Source: Rugamonas rivuli (GTDB taxonomy: Bacteria; Pseudomonadota; Gammaproteobacteria; Burkholderiales; Burkholderiaceae_D). Taken from it: DNA of 64,000 nucleotides. The position numbers and the translations under genes are program-made. Within the stretch, counting starts at the first letter, position 1; the number at the start of each line of letters is the position of its first letter. The stretch is taken from contig NZ_WHUF01000008.1 of assembly GCF_009380165.1 (NCBI RefSeq), positions 273,843 through 337,842 of the forward strand, in the 5' to 3' direction. Below, piece by piece: positions 47,263 through 58,052 of this stretch. The notes beneath the pieces are model-generated. The model was not told the DNA's origin. It did no database searches and saw only the letters and a program-made list of their open reading frames with translations.

Positions 47263-47754
47263 CTAGTCGATGAAGCGGAGCAAACCCTGCAAGGCATGGA
47301 TGACGGTCTGTTCGCGCACGGCCTTGCGGTCGCCGCTGAACACCAGCCGTTCGGTGTGCACGGTGTCGCCGTTGGCCCAGCCGAAGCAGACCGTGCCGAC
47401 CGGCTTGCCGGGCACGGCGCCGGTGGGGCCGGCGATGCCGGTGGTCGACACCGCCAGATGGGCGTTGCTGGAGCCGAGCGCGCCGGTCGCCATGGCGGCC
47501 GCCACTTCCTCGGACACGCTGCCCATCTGCGCGATCAGTGCGGCGGACACGTCCAGCATTTCCGTCTTGGAGGCGTTGGAATAGGTGATGAAGCCGCAGT
47601 CGAACCAGGCGGTCGAGCCGGCGATTTCAGTGATGGCCTGGGCCACGCCGCCGCCGGTGCACGACTCGGCGGTGGCCAGTATCAGGCCCTTGGCTTGCAG
47701 GGATTTGCCGACTTGTGCGGCCAGGTCGAGGATGGTGTCGCTGTTCGAATTCAT
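47263..47754 (-). CDS. pncC: CinA C-terminal domain protein (NMN amidohydrolase)
   Basis: 163 residues, the PncC domain alone. Motifs: LILATAESCTGGGVAQAIT, GFITYSNASKTEML, VSTTGIAGPTGAVPGKPVGTV. PncC deamidates nicotinamide mononucleotide to nicotinate mononucleotide in NAD recycling. The ATG at 47754 follows AGAAGGAG; a longer frame to 47901 has no ribosome binding site. The 47755-48046 gap to the next gene shows only leader-like sequence. Confidence 0.92.
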   Translation of the reverse strand: MNSNSDTILDLAAQVGKSLQAKGLILATAESCTGGGVAQAITEIAGSTAWFDCGFITYSNASKTEMLDVSAALIAQMGSVSEEVAAAMATGALGSSNAHLAVSTTGIAGPTGAVPGKPVGTVCFGWANGDTVHTERLVFSGDRKAVREQTVIHALQGLLRFID

Positions 47755-48046
47755 GAAACGCTCCTTCTGTTGCGGCAATCTGCGGGCTGGCTTCCACTGT
47801 ACCATGCAGTTCGCAATCGATGCCAGTAGTGTACAAAATGTTTTGCCAGAATCGCAATAGTCCACAAAAACATTAGACCGCCGATTTGAACTTGCGTACA
47901 CTCGAAACGATAACCCGGCTGCCCCTGCCCAGACACCGCAGGCGTGCGCCGCCGATTGTGCAAACTGTTAAGCTTGCACAAGAGAGGGACGCGGTCCGAA
48001 CCGGCCAGAACGCCGGCTCACCAGGGACCATACGGAGGCCCATCCT

Positions 48047-50653
48047 ATGATCAGCCAGACCGACATTTTCAGTGCCCGCATCCTGATCGTCGACGATCAG
48101 CCGGTGAACGTGGAACTGCTGGAATACCTGCTCCGTTCCACCGGCTACACGGCGGTCAGCGCCACCACCGATCCGCGCGTGGTGGCCGGCTGGCACGCCG
48201 AGCACCAGTACGACCTGATCATCCTCGACATGCAGATGCCGAACATGACCGGCTTCGAGGTCATGGAGGCGCTCAAGCCGCTGGAGACCGACGCCTGGCT
48301 GCCGGTGCTGGTCGTCACCGCCCAGCCCGACCACAAGATCAAGGCGCTGGACATGGGCGCGCGCGATTTCGTCAGCAAGCCCTTCGACCCGGTCGAGGTG
48401 CTGACGCGCATCCGCAACATGCTGGAGGTGCGCCTGCTGCACCGCGAAACCCGCCACTACAACACACGCCTGGAGCAGACCGTGCGCGAGCGCACCGCCG
48501 AGCTGCAGCGCTTCCGCAGCGCGATGGACGCCACCGCCGACGCCATCTTCCTGCTCGACGCCGACAGCGCCGACGTGGTCGACGTCAACGACGGCGCCTG
48601 CCGCATGCTGGGCTATCCGCGCAGCGAGATGCTGGGCCAGAGCGCCAGCCGCATCGGCCTGGGTTCGCCGTCGGCGCTGCGCGACCAGGCCGAGCGGCTG
48701 GCCGCCTACACCGCCGCCATCGGCCCGGCGCGCGCGCCCGAGCTGCTCGAACAGGACTTGATGCGGCGCGACCTGATCGCGGTGCCGGTGGAGCTCTACT
48801 GGCAGCTGCTGCAGCGCGCCGGCCAGCCGGCCGTGCTGCTGGGCGTGGCGCGCGACATCAGCGAGCGCCGCCAGTCCGAGGAACTGCTGCAGCACATGGC
48901 CCACTACGACAGCCTGACCGGCCTGCCCAACCGCACGCTGTTCTTCCAGACCCTGGGCGACGCCATCACGCTCGCGCAGGACAAGTCCTGGCGCATCGTG
49001 GTGCTGTTCATCGCGCTGGACCGCTTCAAGAACATCAACGATTCGCTGGGCGCGGCGCTGGGCGACGAGCTGCTGCGCCAGTTCAGCAACCGGCTGGTGC
49101 AGTGCGTGCGCATCCGCGACACCGTGGGCCGCATGGGCGGCGACGAGTTCGCGCTGATCCTGACCATGACGCGCGACCAGCAGGACGCGGTGCACACCGC
49201 CAACGAGGTGCGCGAGGCGCTGCGCCTGCCGTTCGACCTGGACGGCCACCAGGCCGTGCTCAGCGCCAGCATCGGCATCGCCATGTATCCGGAAGACGCC
49301 ACCGATCCGCAAACCCTGGTCAAGTACGCCGACACCGCGATGGAGCGCGCCAAGCAGGCCGGGCGCGACGGCTACCGCTTCTTCACCGCCGGCATGAACG
49401 TGCAAGTGCTGGCGCGGCTGGACATGGAGCTGGCGCTGCGCCGCGCGCTGGACAACAACGAACTGCTGCTGTACTACCAGCCCAAGGTCAACCTGCACAG
49501 CGGCGAGGTGGCCGGCGCCGAGGCGCTGCTGCGCTGGCAGCGGCCCGGCTTCGGCCTGGTCTATCCGGCCGAGTTCGTGCCGGTGCTGGAGGATACCGGC
49601 CTGATCGTGCGGGTCGGCGCCTGGATCGTCGATGCCGCCTGCCGCCAGATCGGCGCCTGGCTGCGCAGCGACGTCGGGCCGGTGCGGGTGGCGGTCAACG
49701 TCGCCAGCCGCCAGTTCGTCGAGGGCGACCTGGAGCTGACGGTGCGCAGCGCGCTGCTGCGCCACGACGTGCCGGCCGAGCTGCTGGAACTGGAGCTGAC
49801 CGAGACCGCGCTGATGTCCAACACCGAGCGCACCATCAGCGTGCTGAGCAGCCTGAAGGCGATCGGCATCAAGGTGGCGATCGACGATTTCGGCACCGGC
49901 TATTCATCGCTGGCCTATCTGCAGCGCTTCCCGATCGACAAGCTGAAGATCGACATCGCCTTCGTGCGCGACATCACCACCAACCCCAACGACGCCGCCA
50001 TCGCCCAGGCCATCATCAGCATGGCGCACAGCCTGAAGCTGCGGGTGATCGCCGAAGGGGTGGAGACGCGCGCCCAGCTGGAGTACCTGCGGCGCAGCCG
50101 CTGCGATGAAATCCAGGGCTATTACTTCAGCCGCCCGGTGGCGCCGGCGGACCTGGCCGAACTGCTGGCCTCGGGCCGCGGCCTGCCGCCGGACGCCGCC
50201 CATCCCGGCAAGCCGGCGCAGACGCTGCTGATCGTCGACGACGACGTCAACGTGCTGTCCTCGCTGCACCGGCTGTTCCGCCGCGACGGCTACCAGATCC
50301 TGACGGCGGCCACGCCCGGCGAAGGCTTCGAGATGCTGGCGCTGCACGCGGTGCAGGTGATCGTCTGCGACCAGCGCATGCCGGGCATGAGCGGCACCGA
50401 GTTCCTCAGCAAGGTCAAGGAAATGTATCCGGAGACGATACGCATCATCCTGTCCGGCTACACGGGGCTGGACGCGGTGCTCGATTCGATCAACCGCGGC
50501 GCCATCTACCGCTTCTACACCAAGCCGTGGGACGACACCCAGCTGCGCGACAACATCCGCCTGGCCTTCCACCACTACTGGCTGATGCACGGCAGCGGCC
50601 GCCACGCGGGGCAGCCGGACGAGGACGTCACCGCGCTTCAGGAAGTGAAGTGA
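48047..50653 (+). CDS. REC-PAS-GGDEF-EAL-REC signalling protein
   Basis: 868 residues. N-terminal receiver (Asp61, LIILDMQMPNMTG), coiled linker, PAS (about 160-280), GGDEF (about 290-450), EAL (about 460-710) and a second receiver (about 725-850; Asp775, VCDQRMPGMSG, of the RpfG/RcsB-like class). The GGDEF motif itself is intact at 364-368 (RMGGDEF), but the upstream metal-ligand Asp of the DxDxFKxxND segment is Ala (about 323, FIALDRFKNIND). EAL is intact at 492-494 with DDFGTGYSSL. So it probably degrades rather than makes c-di-GMP. Its 3' end overlaps thiL by 16 bp. Confidence 0.92.
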   Translation: MISQTDIFSARILIVDDQPVNVELLEYLLRSTGYTAVSATTDPRVVAGWHAEHQYDLIILDMQMPNMTGFEVMEALKPLETDAWLPVLVVTAQPDHKIKALDMGARDFVSKPFDPVEVLTRIRNMLEVRLLHRETRHYNTRLEQTVRERTAELQRFRSAMDATADAIFLLDADSADVVDVNDGACRMLGYPRSEMLGQSASRIGLGSPSALRDQAERLAAYTAAIGPARAPELLEQDLMRRDLIAVPVELYWQLLQRAGQPAVLLGVARDISERRQSEELLQHMAHYDSLTGLPNRTLFFQTLGDAITLAQDKSWRIVVLFIALDRFKNINDSLGAALGDELLRQFSNRLVQCVRIRDTVGRMGGDEFALILTMTRDQQDAVHTANEVREALRLPFDLDGHQAVLSASIGIAMYPEDATDPQTLVKYADTAMERAKQAGRDGYRFFTAGMNVQVLARLDMELALRRALDNNELLLYYQPKVNLHSGEVAGAEALLRWQRPGFGLVYPAEFVPVLEDTGLIVRVGAWIVDAACRQIGAWLRSDVGPVRVAVNVASRQFVEGDLELTVRSALLRHDVPAELLELELTETALMSNTERTISVLSSLKAIGIKVAIDDFGTGYSSLAYLQRFPIDKLKIDIAFVRDITTNPNDAAIAQAIISMAHSLKLRVIAEGVETRAQLEYLRRSRCDEIQGYYFSRPVAPADLAELLASGRGLPPDAAHPGKPAQTLLIVDDDVNVLSSLHRLFRRDGYQILTAATPGEGFEMLALHAVQVIVCDQRMPGMSGTEFLSKVKEMYPETIRIILSGYTGLDAVLDSINRGAIYRFYTKPWDDTQLRDNIRLAFHHYWLMHGSGRHAGQPDEDVTALQEVK

Positions 50654-51606
50654 TCGAAGCTTTCCAGTTGCAGGTCTAGCGCGGCGCCGGCCGCGTCCAC
50701 CAGGCGCAGGCCGGGGGCGGCTTCGATGCTGCCGACCCGCGTGACCGGCGTGGCCACGCTGGCGGCCGCCGCCAGCACGTCCGCCCGCGCCGAGGCCGGC
50801 GCGGTGAAGCACAGTTCGTAATCGTCGCCGCCGGCGGCGGTGTAGGCGCGGCGCATCGCGGCATCGCGCGTGACCAGCACGGCGCCGGCCGGCAGCGCAT
50901 CCAGGTCCAGCGTGGCGCCGACGCCCGATTGCTTGAGGATGTGGCCGAGGTCGCCCACCAGGCCGTCGGAAATGTCGATGGCGGAGCTGGCCAGGCCTTG
51001 TTGCGCCAGCAGCATGCCCAGCGCCACGCGCGGCGTCGGCGTGTGCAGGCGCACGGCGGCCGCCTGCAGGCTGGCCGCGTCCATCGACAGTTCGAGGCGG
51101 TAGCCGCCCAGCGCCAGGCGGGCGTCGCCCAGCGTGCCGGAGATCCAGATATCGTCGCCGGCGCGGGCGCCGCTGCGGCGCAGCGCCTGGCCGGGCCGCA
51201 CTTCGCCGAACACGGTGATGCAGATGGTCAGCGGGCCCTTGGTGGTGTCGCCGCCGATCAGCTCGATGTCGTGGGCGTCGGCCAGCGCGAACATGCCGTG
51301 GGAAAAGCCGGCCAGCCAGTCGCGGTCGGCCGACGGCAGCGCCAGCGCCAAGGTGAAGCCGACCGGGCGCGCGCCCATCGCCGCCAGGTCGGACAGGTTG
51401 ACCGCCAGCGCCTTGTGGCCGAGGCGGGCCGCGTCCTCGCCGGCGAAGAAGTGGCGGCCCTCGACCAGCATGTCGGACGAGATCGCCGTCTGCATGCCGG
51501 GCGTGGGGGTGAGCAGGGCGCAGTCGTCGCCGATGCCGAGCGTGGCGCGGGCAGGGTGGCGAGGGCGCTGGAAGTATTCCTGGATGAGGTCGAATTCGGA
51601 GAGCAT
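50638..51606 (-). CDS. thiL: Thiamine-monophosphate kinase
   Basis: Phosphorylates thiamine monophosphate to thiamine diphosphate. 322 residues of the AIR synthase-like fold: MLSEFDLIQEYF, LGIGDDCALLTPTPG, ISSDMLVEGRHFF, LGHKALAVNLSDLAAMGA, GGDTTKGP and AIDISDGLVGDL. No TPP riboswitch was seen upstream, and a short hypothetical gene lies just upstream on the same strand. Confidence 0.95.
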   Translation of the reverse strand: MLSEFDLIQEYFQRPRHPARATLGIGDDCALLTPTPGMQTAISSDMLVEGRHFFAGEDAARLGHKALAVNLSDLAAMGARPVGFTLALALPSADRDWLAGFSHGMFALADAHDIELIGGDTTKGPLTICITVFGEVRPGQALRRSGARAGDDIWISGTLGDARLALGGYRLELSMDAASLQAAAVRLHTPTPRVALGMLLAQQGLASSAIDISDGLVGDLGHILKQSGVGATLDLDALPAGAVLVTRDAAMRRAYTAAGGDDYELCFTAPASARADVLAAAASVATPVTRVGSIEAAPGLRLVDAAGAALDLQLESFDHFTS

Positions 51607-51610
51607 GGCG

Positions 51611-52006
51611 TTATTGTACCGGTGCGTGCAGCGTCGCGCGGGGCGCTGTGGTGTCGGCGGACAGGAACAGCCAGTCGTGGTTGGCCAGGCGGACCGCGAT
51701 GCCTTCCACCTGGTAGCGGTCCAGCAGGTCGGGTGTGAAGAACAGCTGCGGCCCGGCCTCGTAGCGGGCGCCGGCCAGCATGACGAGCAGGCGGCTGCCG
51801 GCCGTTTCGATGGTCAGCGCCTGTTCGCCCAGTTGCGCCAGTTTGCCCTGGCCGGTCTGCATCAGGCCGCCGAGCGAGCGGCTGTAGACAAACGCCAGCT
51901 GGATGCCGTGGCGCTGCCAATCCTGCAGGCAGGTCCAGGCGTTGGAGGGGGCGGCGTCGCCAGTGGTGGCCGGCAGGTCGGCGCCGCTGCTGATCATGGT
52001 GGGCAT
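51611..52006 (-). CDS. Small protein of unknown function
   Basis: 131 residues from the ATG at 52006, which has GGAG upstream; a frame reaching to 52081 starts without one. No signal peptide. Blocks: NAWTCLQDWQRHGIQLAFVY, RLLVMLAGARYEAG and LLDRYQVEGIAVRL. I do not recognise the family. It sits five bases upstream of thiL and is probably cotranscribed with it. Confidence 0.65.
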   Translation of the reverse strand: MPTMISSGADLPATTGDAAPSNAWTCLQDWQRHGIQLAFVYSRSLGGLMQTGQGKLAQLGEQALTIETAGSRLLVMLAGARYEAGPQLFFTPDLLDRYQVEGIAVRLANHDWLFLSADTTAPRATLHAPVQ

Positions 52007-52309
52007 GGCAAGCTCCGGTAGGTGGGGATGGATCCAGCTTACTTGGCCCCCGGCCGCCGGCTGATTGGCATTTTCAATCAAAATTCATCGGCCGATACAA
52101 AATAGTGATAAAACCGGAAAATTGATTATGTTGAAGCTATTGATAGTTTAATGCCGCTAAAAGCGTCAAAAATTCGGTTTGAGTTGCCTCAGATCATAAA
52201 TAATGCTGATATCAGTCATAGCTGTTGGTGAAAATACCTACTTAATTGAAAGAATTGGTCTGATAAAATCGGAAGCTTTCCGACAGTACAAACAGGAAGG
52301 CAGCACAGC
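52007..52309. other. A+T-rich gap between the hypothetical gene and maeB
   Basis: No gene recognised. It contains the divergent promoters: a GATAAAAT -10-like element at about 52262-52269 and an AGGAAGG ribosome binding site for maeB. Composition is clearly richer in A+T than the flanks. A short CGGAA/TTCCG hairpin is near 52270-52282. Confidence 0.5.
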
Positions 52310-54628
<2,319 letters not shown>

Positions 54629-54650
54629 TGTAGCACGCCGCCGCAAGGCC

Positions 54651-54736
54651 CGGGGTCAAGTCTGACATTCGGACACGAGTTCTACCGTAACGCGCGTTAC
54701 GGTAGAACTCGTGTCCGAATGTCAGACTTGACCCCG
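54651..54736. repeat. 86-bp perfect palindrome
   Basis: Two 43-base arms, 54651-54693 and 54694-54736, are exact reverse complements with no central spacer. The outer ends are CGGGGTCAAGTCTGACATTC and its complement; the centre is GTAACGC/GCGTTAC. The right arm is followed by TTTTTATT, so transcripts from maeB would form a large hairpin and probably terminate. GGGGTCAAGTC-type ends recall dispersed mobile palindromes of betaproteobacteria; no transposase gene is near. Confidence 0.9.
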
Positions 54737-54895
54737 TTTTTATTGCCTCAATATCAACGAAGTCGAGACATCACTGCCGCTGATGGTAACAAGATGTAAG
54801 TGATGTAATCGACATAATTGGTGAGAAGTGCGGCTGGTACGCTCTGTTACAATACCGGGCTGTAAAGTCACCCATGATTTGGATTGCTATTCACC

Positions 54896-55939
54896 ATGAA
54901 TAAAATAAAAAAAGCCCTGATTACGGGCATTACCGGCCAGGACGGTGCATATCTGGCCGAATTGCTGCTGGAAAAAGGTTACGAAGTTACGGGAACTTAT
55001 CGCCGCACGAGCTCGGTGAATTTCTGGCGTATCGAGGAACTCGGCATCCAGTCGCACCCGAATCTGAAGCTGGTGGAATACGATCTGACCGACCTGGGCT
55101 CCAACATCCGCCTGCTGCAAAGCGCGCAGCCGGACGAGGTCTACAACCTGGCGGCGCAAAGCTTTGTCGGCGTCTCCTTCGAACAGCCGGTGACGACCGC
55201 CGAGATCACCGGCGTCGGCCCGGTCAACCTGCTGGAGGCGATCCGCATCGTCAATCCGAAGATCCGCTTCTACCAGGCGTCGACCTCGGAAATGTTCGGC
55301 AAGGTGCAGGCCGTGCCGCAAAAGGAAGACACCCCTTTCTACCCGCGCAGCCCGTACGGCGTGGCCAAGCTGTATGCCCACTGGATGACCGTGAACTACC
55401 GCGAATCCTATGGCATCTTCGGCTGCTCCGGCATCCTGTTCAACCACGAGTCGCCGCTGCGCGGCCGTGAATTCGTCACCCGCAAGATCACCGACTCGGT
55501 GGCCAAGATCCACCTGGGCCAGCTCGACGTGCTGGAACTGGGCAACCTGGACGCCAAGCGCGACTGGGGCTACGCCAAGGAATACGTCGAAGGCATGTGG
55601 CGCATCCTGCAGGCCGACCATCCGGACACCTATGTGCTGGCCACCAACCGCACCGAGACCGTGCGCGACTTCGTCAGCATGGCGTTCAAGGCGGTCGATG
55701 TGGCGCTGGAGTGGAGCGGCTCGGCCGACCACGAAATCGGCACCTGCAAGAAAACCGGCAAGGTGCTGGTGCGCGTCAATCCGAAGTTCTACCGTCCGGC
55801 CGAGGTGGAGCTGCTGATCGGCGACCCGGCCAAGGCTGAAAAGGAACTGGGCTGGAAGCCTAAGACCACGCTGGAACAGCTGTGCCAGATGATGGTCGAG
55901 GCCGACCTGCGCCGCAACAAAGCCGGCTTCTCCTTCTAA
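54896..55939 (+). CDS. gmd: GDP-mannose 4,6-dehydratase
   Basis: Converts GDP-mannose to GDP-4-keto-6-deoxy-mannose. 347 residues of the extended SDR fold: ALITGITGQDGAYLAELLLE, the NLAAQSFVGVSFEQP block, STSEMFGKVQ, catalytic YGVAK, LFNHESPLRGREFVTRKI and RDWGYAKEYVEGMW. The ATG at 54896 gives MNKIKKALITG; an in-frame TTG at 54884 is possible but less likely. A -10-like TACAAT is at 54848-54853. First gene of the sugar cassette. Confidence 0.96.
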   Translation: MNKIKKALITGITGQDGAYLAELLLEKGYEVTGTYRRTSSVNFWRIEELGIQSHPNLKLVEYDLTDLGSNIRLLQSAQPDEVYNLAAQSFVGVSFEQPVTTAEITGVGPVNLLEAIRIVNPKIRFYQASTSEMFGKVQAVPQKEDTPFYPRSPYGVAKLYAHWMTVNYRESYGIFGCSGILFNHESPLRGREFVTRKITDSVAKIHLGQLDVLELGNLDAKRDWGYAKEYVEGMWRILQADHPDTYVLATNRTETVRDFVSMAFKAVDVALEWSGSADHEIGTCKKTGKVLVRVNPKFYRPAEVELLIGDPAKAEKELGWKPKTTLEQLCQMMVEADLRRNKAGFSF

Positions 55940-55949
55940 GGACGCGACG

Positions 55950-56867
55950 ATGGCTGCTGAGGGCATGGAGGGCGCAGGCAAGCGCGCCCTGATCACCGGG
56001 CTGTCCGGCTTCACCGGACGCTATGTCGAGCAGGAGCTGAGCGCCGCAGGCTACGAAGTCTACGGCACCATCACCCCCGGCCATGCACCCGGCCCGCGCC
56101 AGTTCGCCGTCGACCTGGGCGACCGCGCCGGCCTGGCCGCCGTGGTGGCCCAGGTGCGGCCGGACGTGGTGGCCCACCTGGCCGCCATCGCCTTCGTCGG
56201 CCATGGCGACGTCGAACAGATCTACCGCGTCAACGTGGCGGGCACCCGCAACCTGCTGGAAGCGCTGGCCGCCGCCGAACACAAGCCGTCGGCCGTGCTG
56301 CTGGCCTCCAGCGCCAATGTCTACGGCAACACCGACGCCGGCGTGATCGACGAGCAGGTGCCGGCCGCGCCGGCCAACGATTACGCGGTCAGCAAGCTGG
56401 CCATGGAATACATGGCGCGGCTGTGGCAGGACAAGCTGCCGCTGATCATGGTCCGCCCCTTCAACTACACCGGCGTCGGCCAGCACGAGAACTTCCTGCT
56501 GCCGAAGATCGTCGCCCACTTCCGCCGCCAGGCCGCCGACATCGAGCTGGGCAATCTGCACGTCTGGCGCGATTTCTCGGACGTGCGCACCGTGGCCTCC
56601 AGCTACCGCCGCCTGCTGGCGCTGGGCCCGGCCGCCGCCGGCCAGACCTTCAACGTCTGCTCCGGCAACGCCTATTCGCTGGGCGAGGCGCTGGACATGA
56701 TGGCCGACATCGCCGGCTACCAGATCAAGGTCCACGTCAACCCGGCCTTCGTGCGCGCCAATGAAGTGGTGCGCCTGGTCGGCGACAACCGCCGCCTGCT
56801 GGCCGCCATCGGCGCCTCGGCGGCCGTGCCGCTGGCCGACACGCTGCGCTGGATGTACACGGCGTGA
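55950..56867 (+). CDS. rmd: GDP-4-keto-6-deoxy-mannose reductase (Rmd-like)
   Basis: 305-residue extended SDR: RALITGLSGFTGRYVEQEL, VVAHLAAIAFVGHGDVE, LLASSANVYGNTD, YAVSKLAMEYMA (catalytic Tyr/Lys) and VRPFNYTGVGQHENFLLPK. Following gmd, it most likely reduces the 4-keto group to give GDP-D-rhamnose, as Rmd does in Pseudomonas; GDP-6-deoxy-talose or fucose formation cannot be excluded from sequence. Its stop overlaps the GTG start of the next gene by four bases. Confidence 0.85.
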   Translation: MAAEGMEGAGKRALITGLSGFTGRYVEQELSAAGYEVYGTITPGHAPGPRQFAVDLGDRAGLAAVVAQVRPDVVAHLAAIAFVGHGDVEQIYRVNVAGTRNLLEALAAAEHKPSAVLLASSANVYGNTDAGVIDEQVPAAPANDYAVSKLAMEYMARLWQDKLPLIMVRPFNYTGVGQHENFLLPKIVAHFRRQAADIELGNLHVWRDFSDVRTVASSYRRLLALGPAAAGQTFNVCSGNAYSLGEALDMMADIAGYQIKVHVNPAFVRANEVVRLVGDNRRLLAAIGASAAVPLADTLRWMYTA

Positions 56868-58045
56868 CGGCGATGAACAACCCTGCATCCCGCATCGTGC
56901 GGGTGGGCCTGTCCACCACCACGGCCGAGACGGCGCTGACCGGCGGCCGCCTCGACGGCCTGGGCGTCTACAGCCGCGCGCTGCTCGAACACCTGCCGCA
57001 GGCCGGCGCCGAAGTGCTGCCGTTTTCCTTCGCGCCGGGCGGCGACGCCAGCCGCGTCAGCGTCGGCCGCGCCTTGCCGCTGTCGTTCCGCGGCGCCACG
57101 CTGGCCGACCTGCTGCTGCCGTCGTCGGTGCATATGCACGTCAGCGGCGTCATGGGCCGCGGGGCGCCGCCGCTGGACCTGTTCCACGCCACCGACTACC
57201 GCATCGTGCGCATGGATTGCCCGGTGGTGGCGACGCTGCACGACGCCGTGCCGATCGCCCATCCCGAGTGGTGCACGCCGCGCCTGCGCGGCCTGAAGAA
57301 CTGGCTGCAGATCAAGGCCGCGCGCAAGGCCCAGCATGTGATCACCGGCTCCCATTACTCGATCCGCGAGCTGGTCGAACACTTCGGCGTCGACGAGGGC
57401 AAGATCAGCGTGGTGCACCATGGCGTGCGCCCCGAATGGTTCGACGCGCCGTCGGCCGAGGCGCGCGACGCCACGCTGGCGCTGCACGGCCTCAACCCCG
57501 GCTACTTCCTGTTCGTCGGCACGCTGCAGCCGCGCAAGAACGTCGGCCGCCTGCTGGAGGCTTACCTGGCCTTGCCGCCGGTGCTGCGTTCCGCGCGCCA
57601 GCTGGTGATCGTCGGCGCCCCGGGCTGGCTCAGCGACGAGCTGGTGGCCCAGATCAAGGCCGCCAAGCAGCGCGGCGAGAACGTGGTCTGGCTCAGCAAG
57701 CTGACCGACGACGCCCAGCTACACCACATCTACGCCGGCGCCGGCGCCTTTGTCTTCCCGTCGCTGCACGAGGGCTTCGGCCTGCCGCTGGTGGAAGCCT
57801 TCGCCAGCGGCGTGCCGGTGGCCACCTCCAACGCCACCTCGCTGCCGGAAGTGGCGCAGGGCGCGGCGCTGGAGTTCGACCCGCTGTCGGTGCCGGAAAT
57901 GACCGCCGCCATGACCACGCTGGCGCGCGACGACGCCACCCGCAACCGCTGCATCGCCGCCGGCCGCCGCCGCGCGCTCGAACTGACATGGGATGAAGCG
58001 GCACGCCGTACCGTCGCCGTGTACCACCACGTCCTCTCTCACTGA
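56864..58045 (+). CDS. GT4 glycosyltransferase (WbpY-like)
   Basis: 393 residues of GT-B fold, family 4: an N-terminal half with GGRLDGLGVYSRALLEHLP and ITGSHYSIRELVEHFGVDEG, then YFLFVGTLQPRKNVGRLLEAY, the FVFPSLHEGFGLPLVEAFAS donor motif and the ELTWDEAARRTV end. GTG at 56864 is coupled to the previous stop (GTGA); ATG at 56873 is an alternative. The context, after gmd and rmd, suggests a rhamnosyl- or mannosyltransferase for a surface polysaccharide. The acceptor is unknown. Confidence 0.87.
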   Translation: MTAMNNPASRIVRVGLSTTTAETALTGGRLDGLGVYSRALLEHLPQAGAEVLPFSFAPGGDASRVSVGRALPLSFRGATLADLLLPSSVHMHVSGVMGRGAPPLDLFHATDYRIVRMDCPVVATLHDAVPIAHPEWCTPRLRGLKNWLQIKAARKAQHVITGSHYSIRELVEHFGVDEGKISVVHHGVRPEWFDAPSAEARDATLALHGLNPGYFLFVGTLQPRKNVGRLLEAYLALPPVLRSARQLVIVGAPGWLSDELVAQIKAAKQRGENVVWLSKLTDDAQLHHIYAGAGAFVFPSLHEGFGLPLVEAFASGVPVATSNATSLPEVAQGAALEFDPLSVPEMTAAMTTLARDDATRNRCIAAGRRRALELTWDEAARRTVAVYHHVLSH

Positions 58046-58052
58046 AGCAGTC

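Noticed and set aside
45712..47829. A 705-codon open frame on the plus strand across the TraM-like, TraL-like and pncC genes
   Set aside because: It is opposite three well-supported genes and has the skewed Arg/Gln/His composition of an antisense shadow.
47873..49765. A 630-codon open frame on the minus strand opposite the GGDEF-EAL gene
   Set aside because: The sense strand encodes intact REC, PAS, GGDEF and EAL domains; the antisense translation shows no domain.
51607..52309. TPP riboswitch controlling thiL
   Set aside because: No THI-box-like conserved sequence is visible upstream of thiL or of the small gene preceding it.
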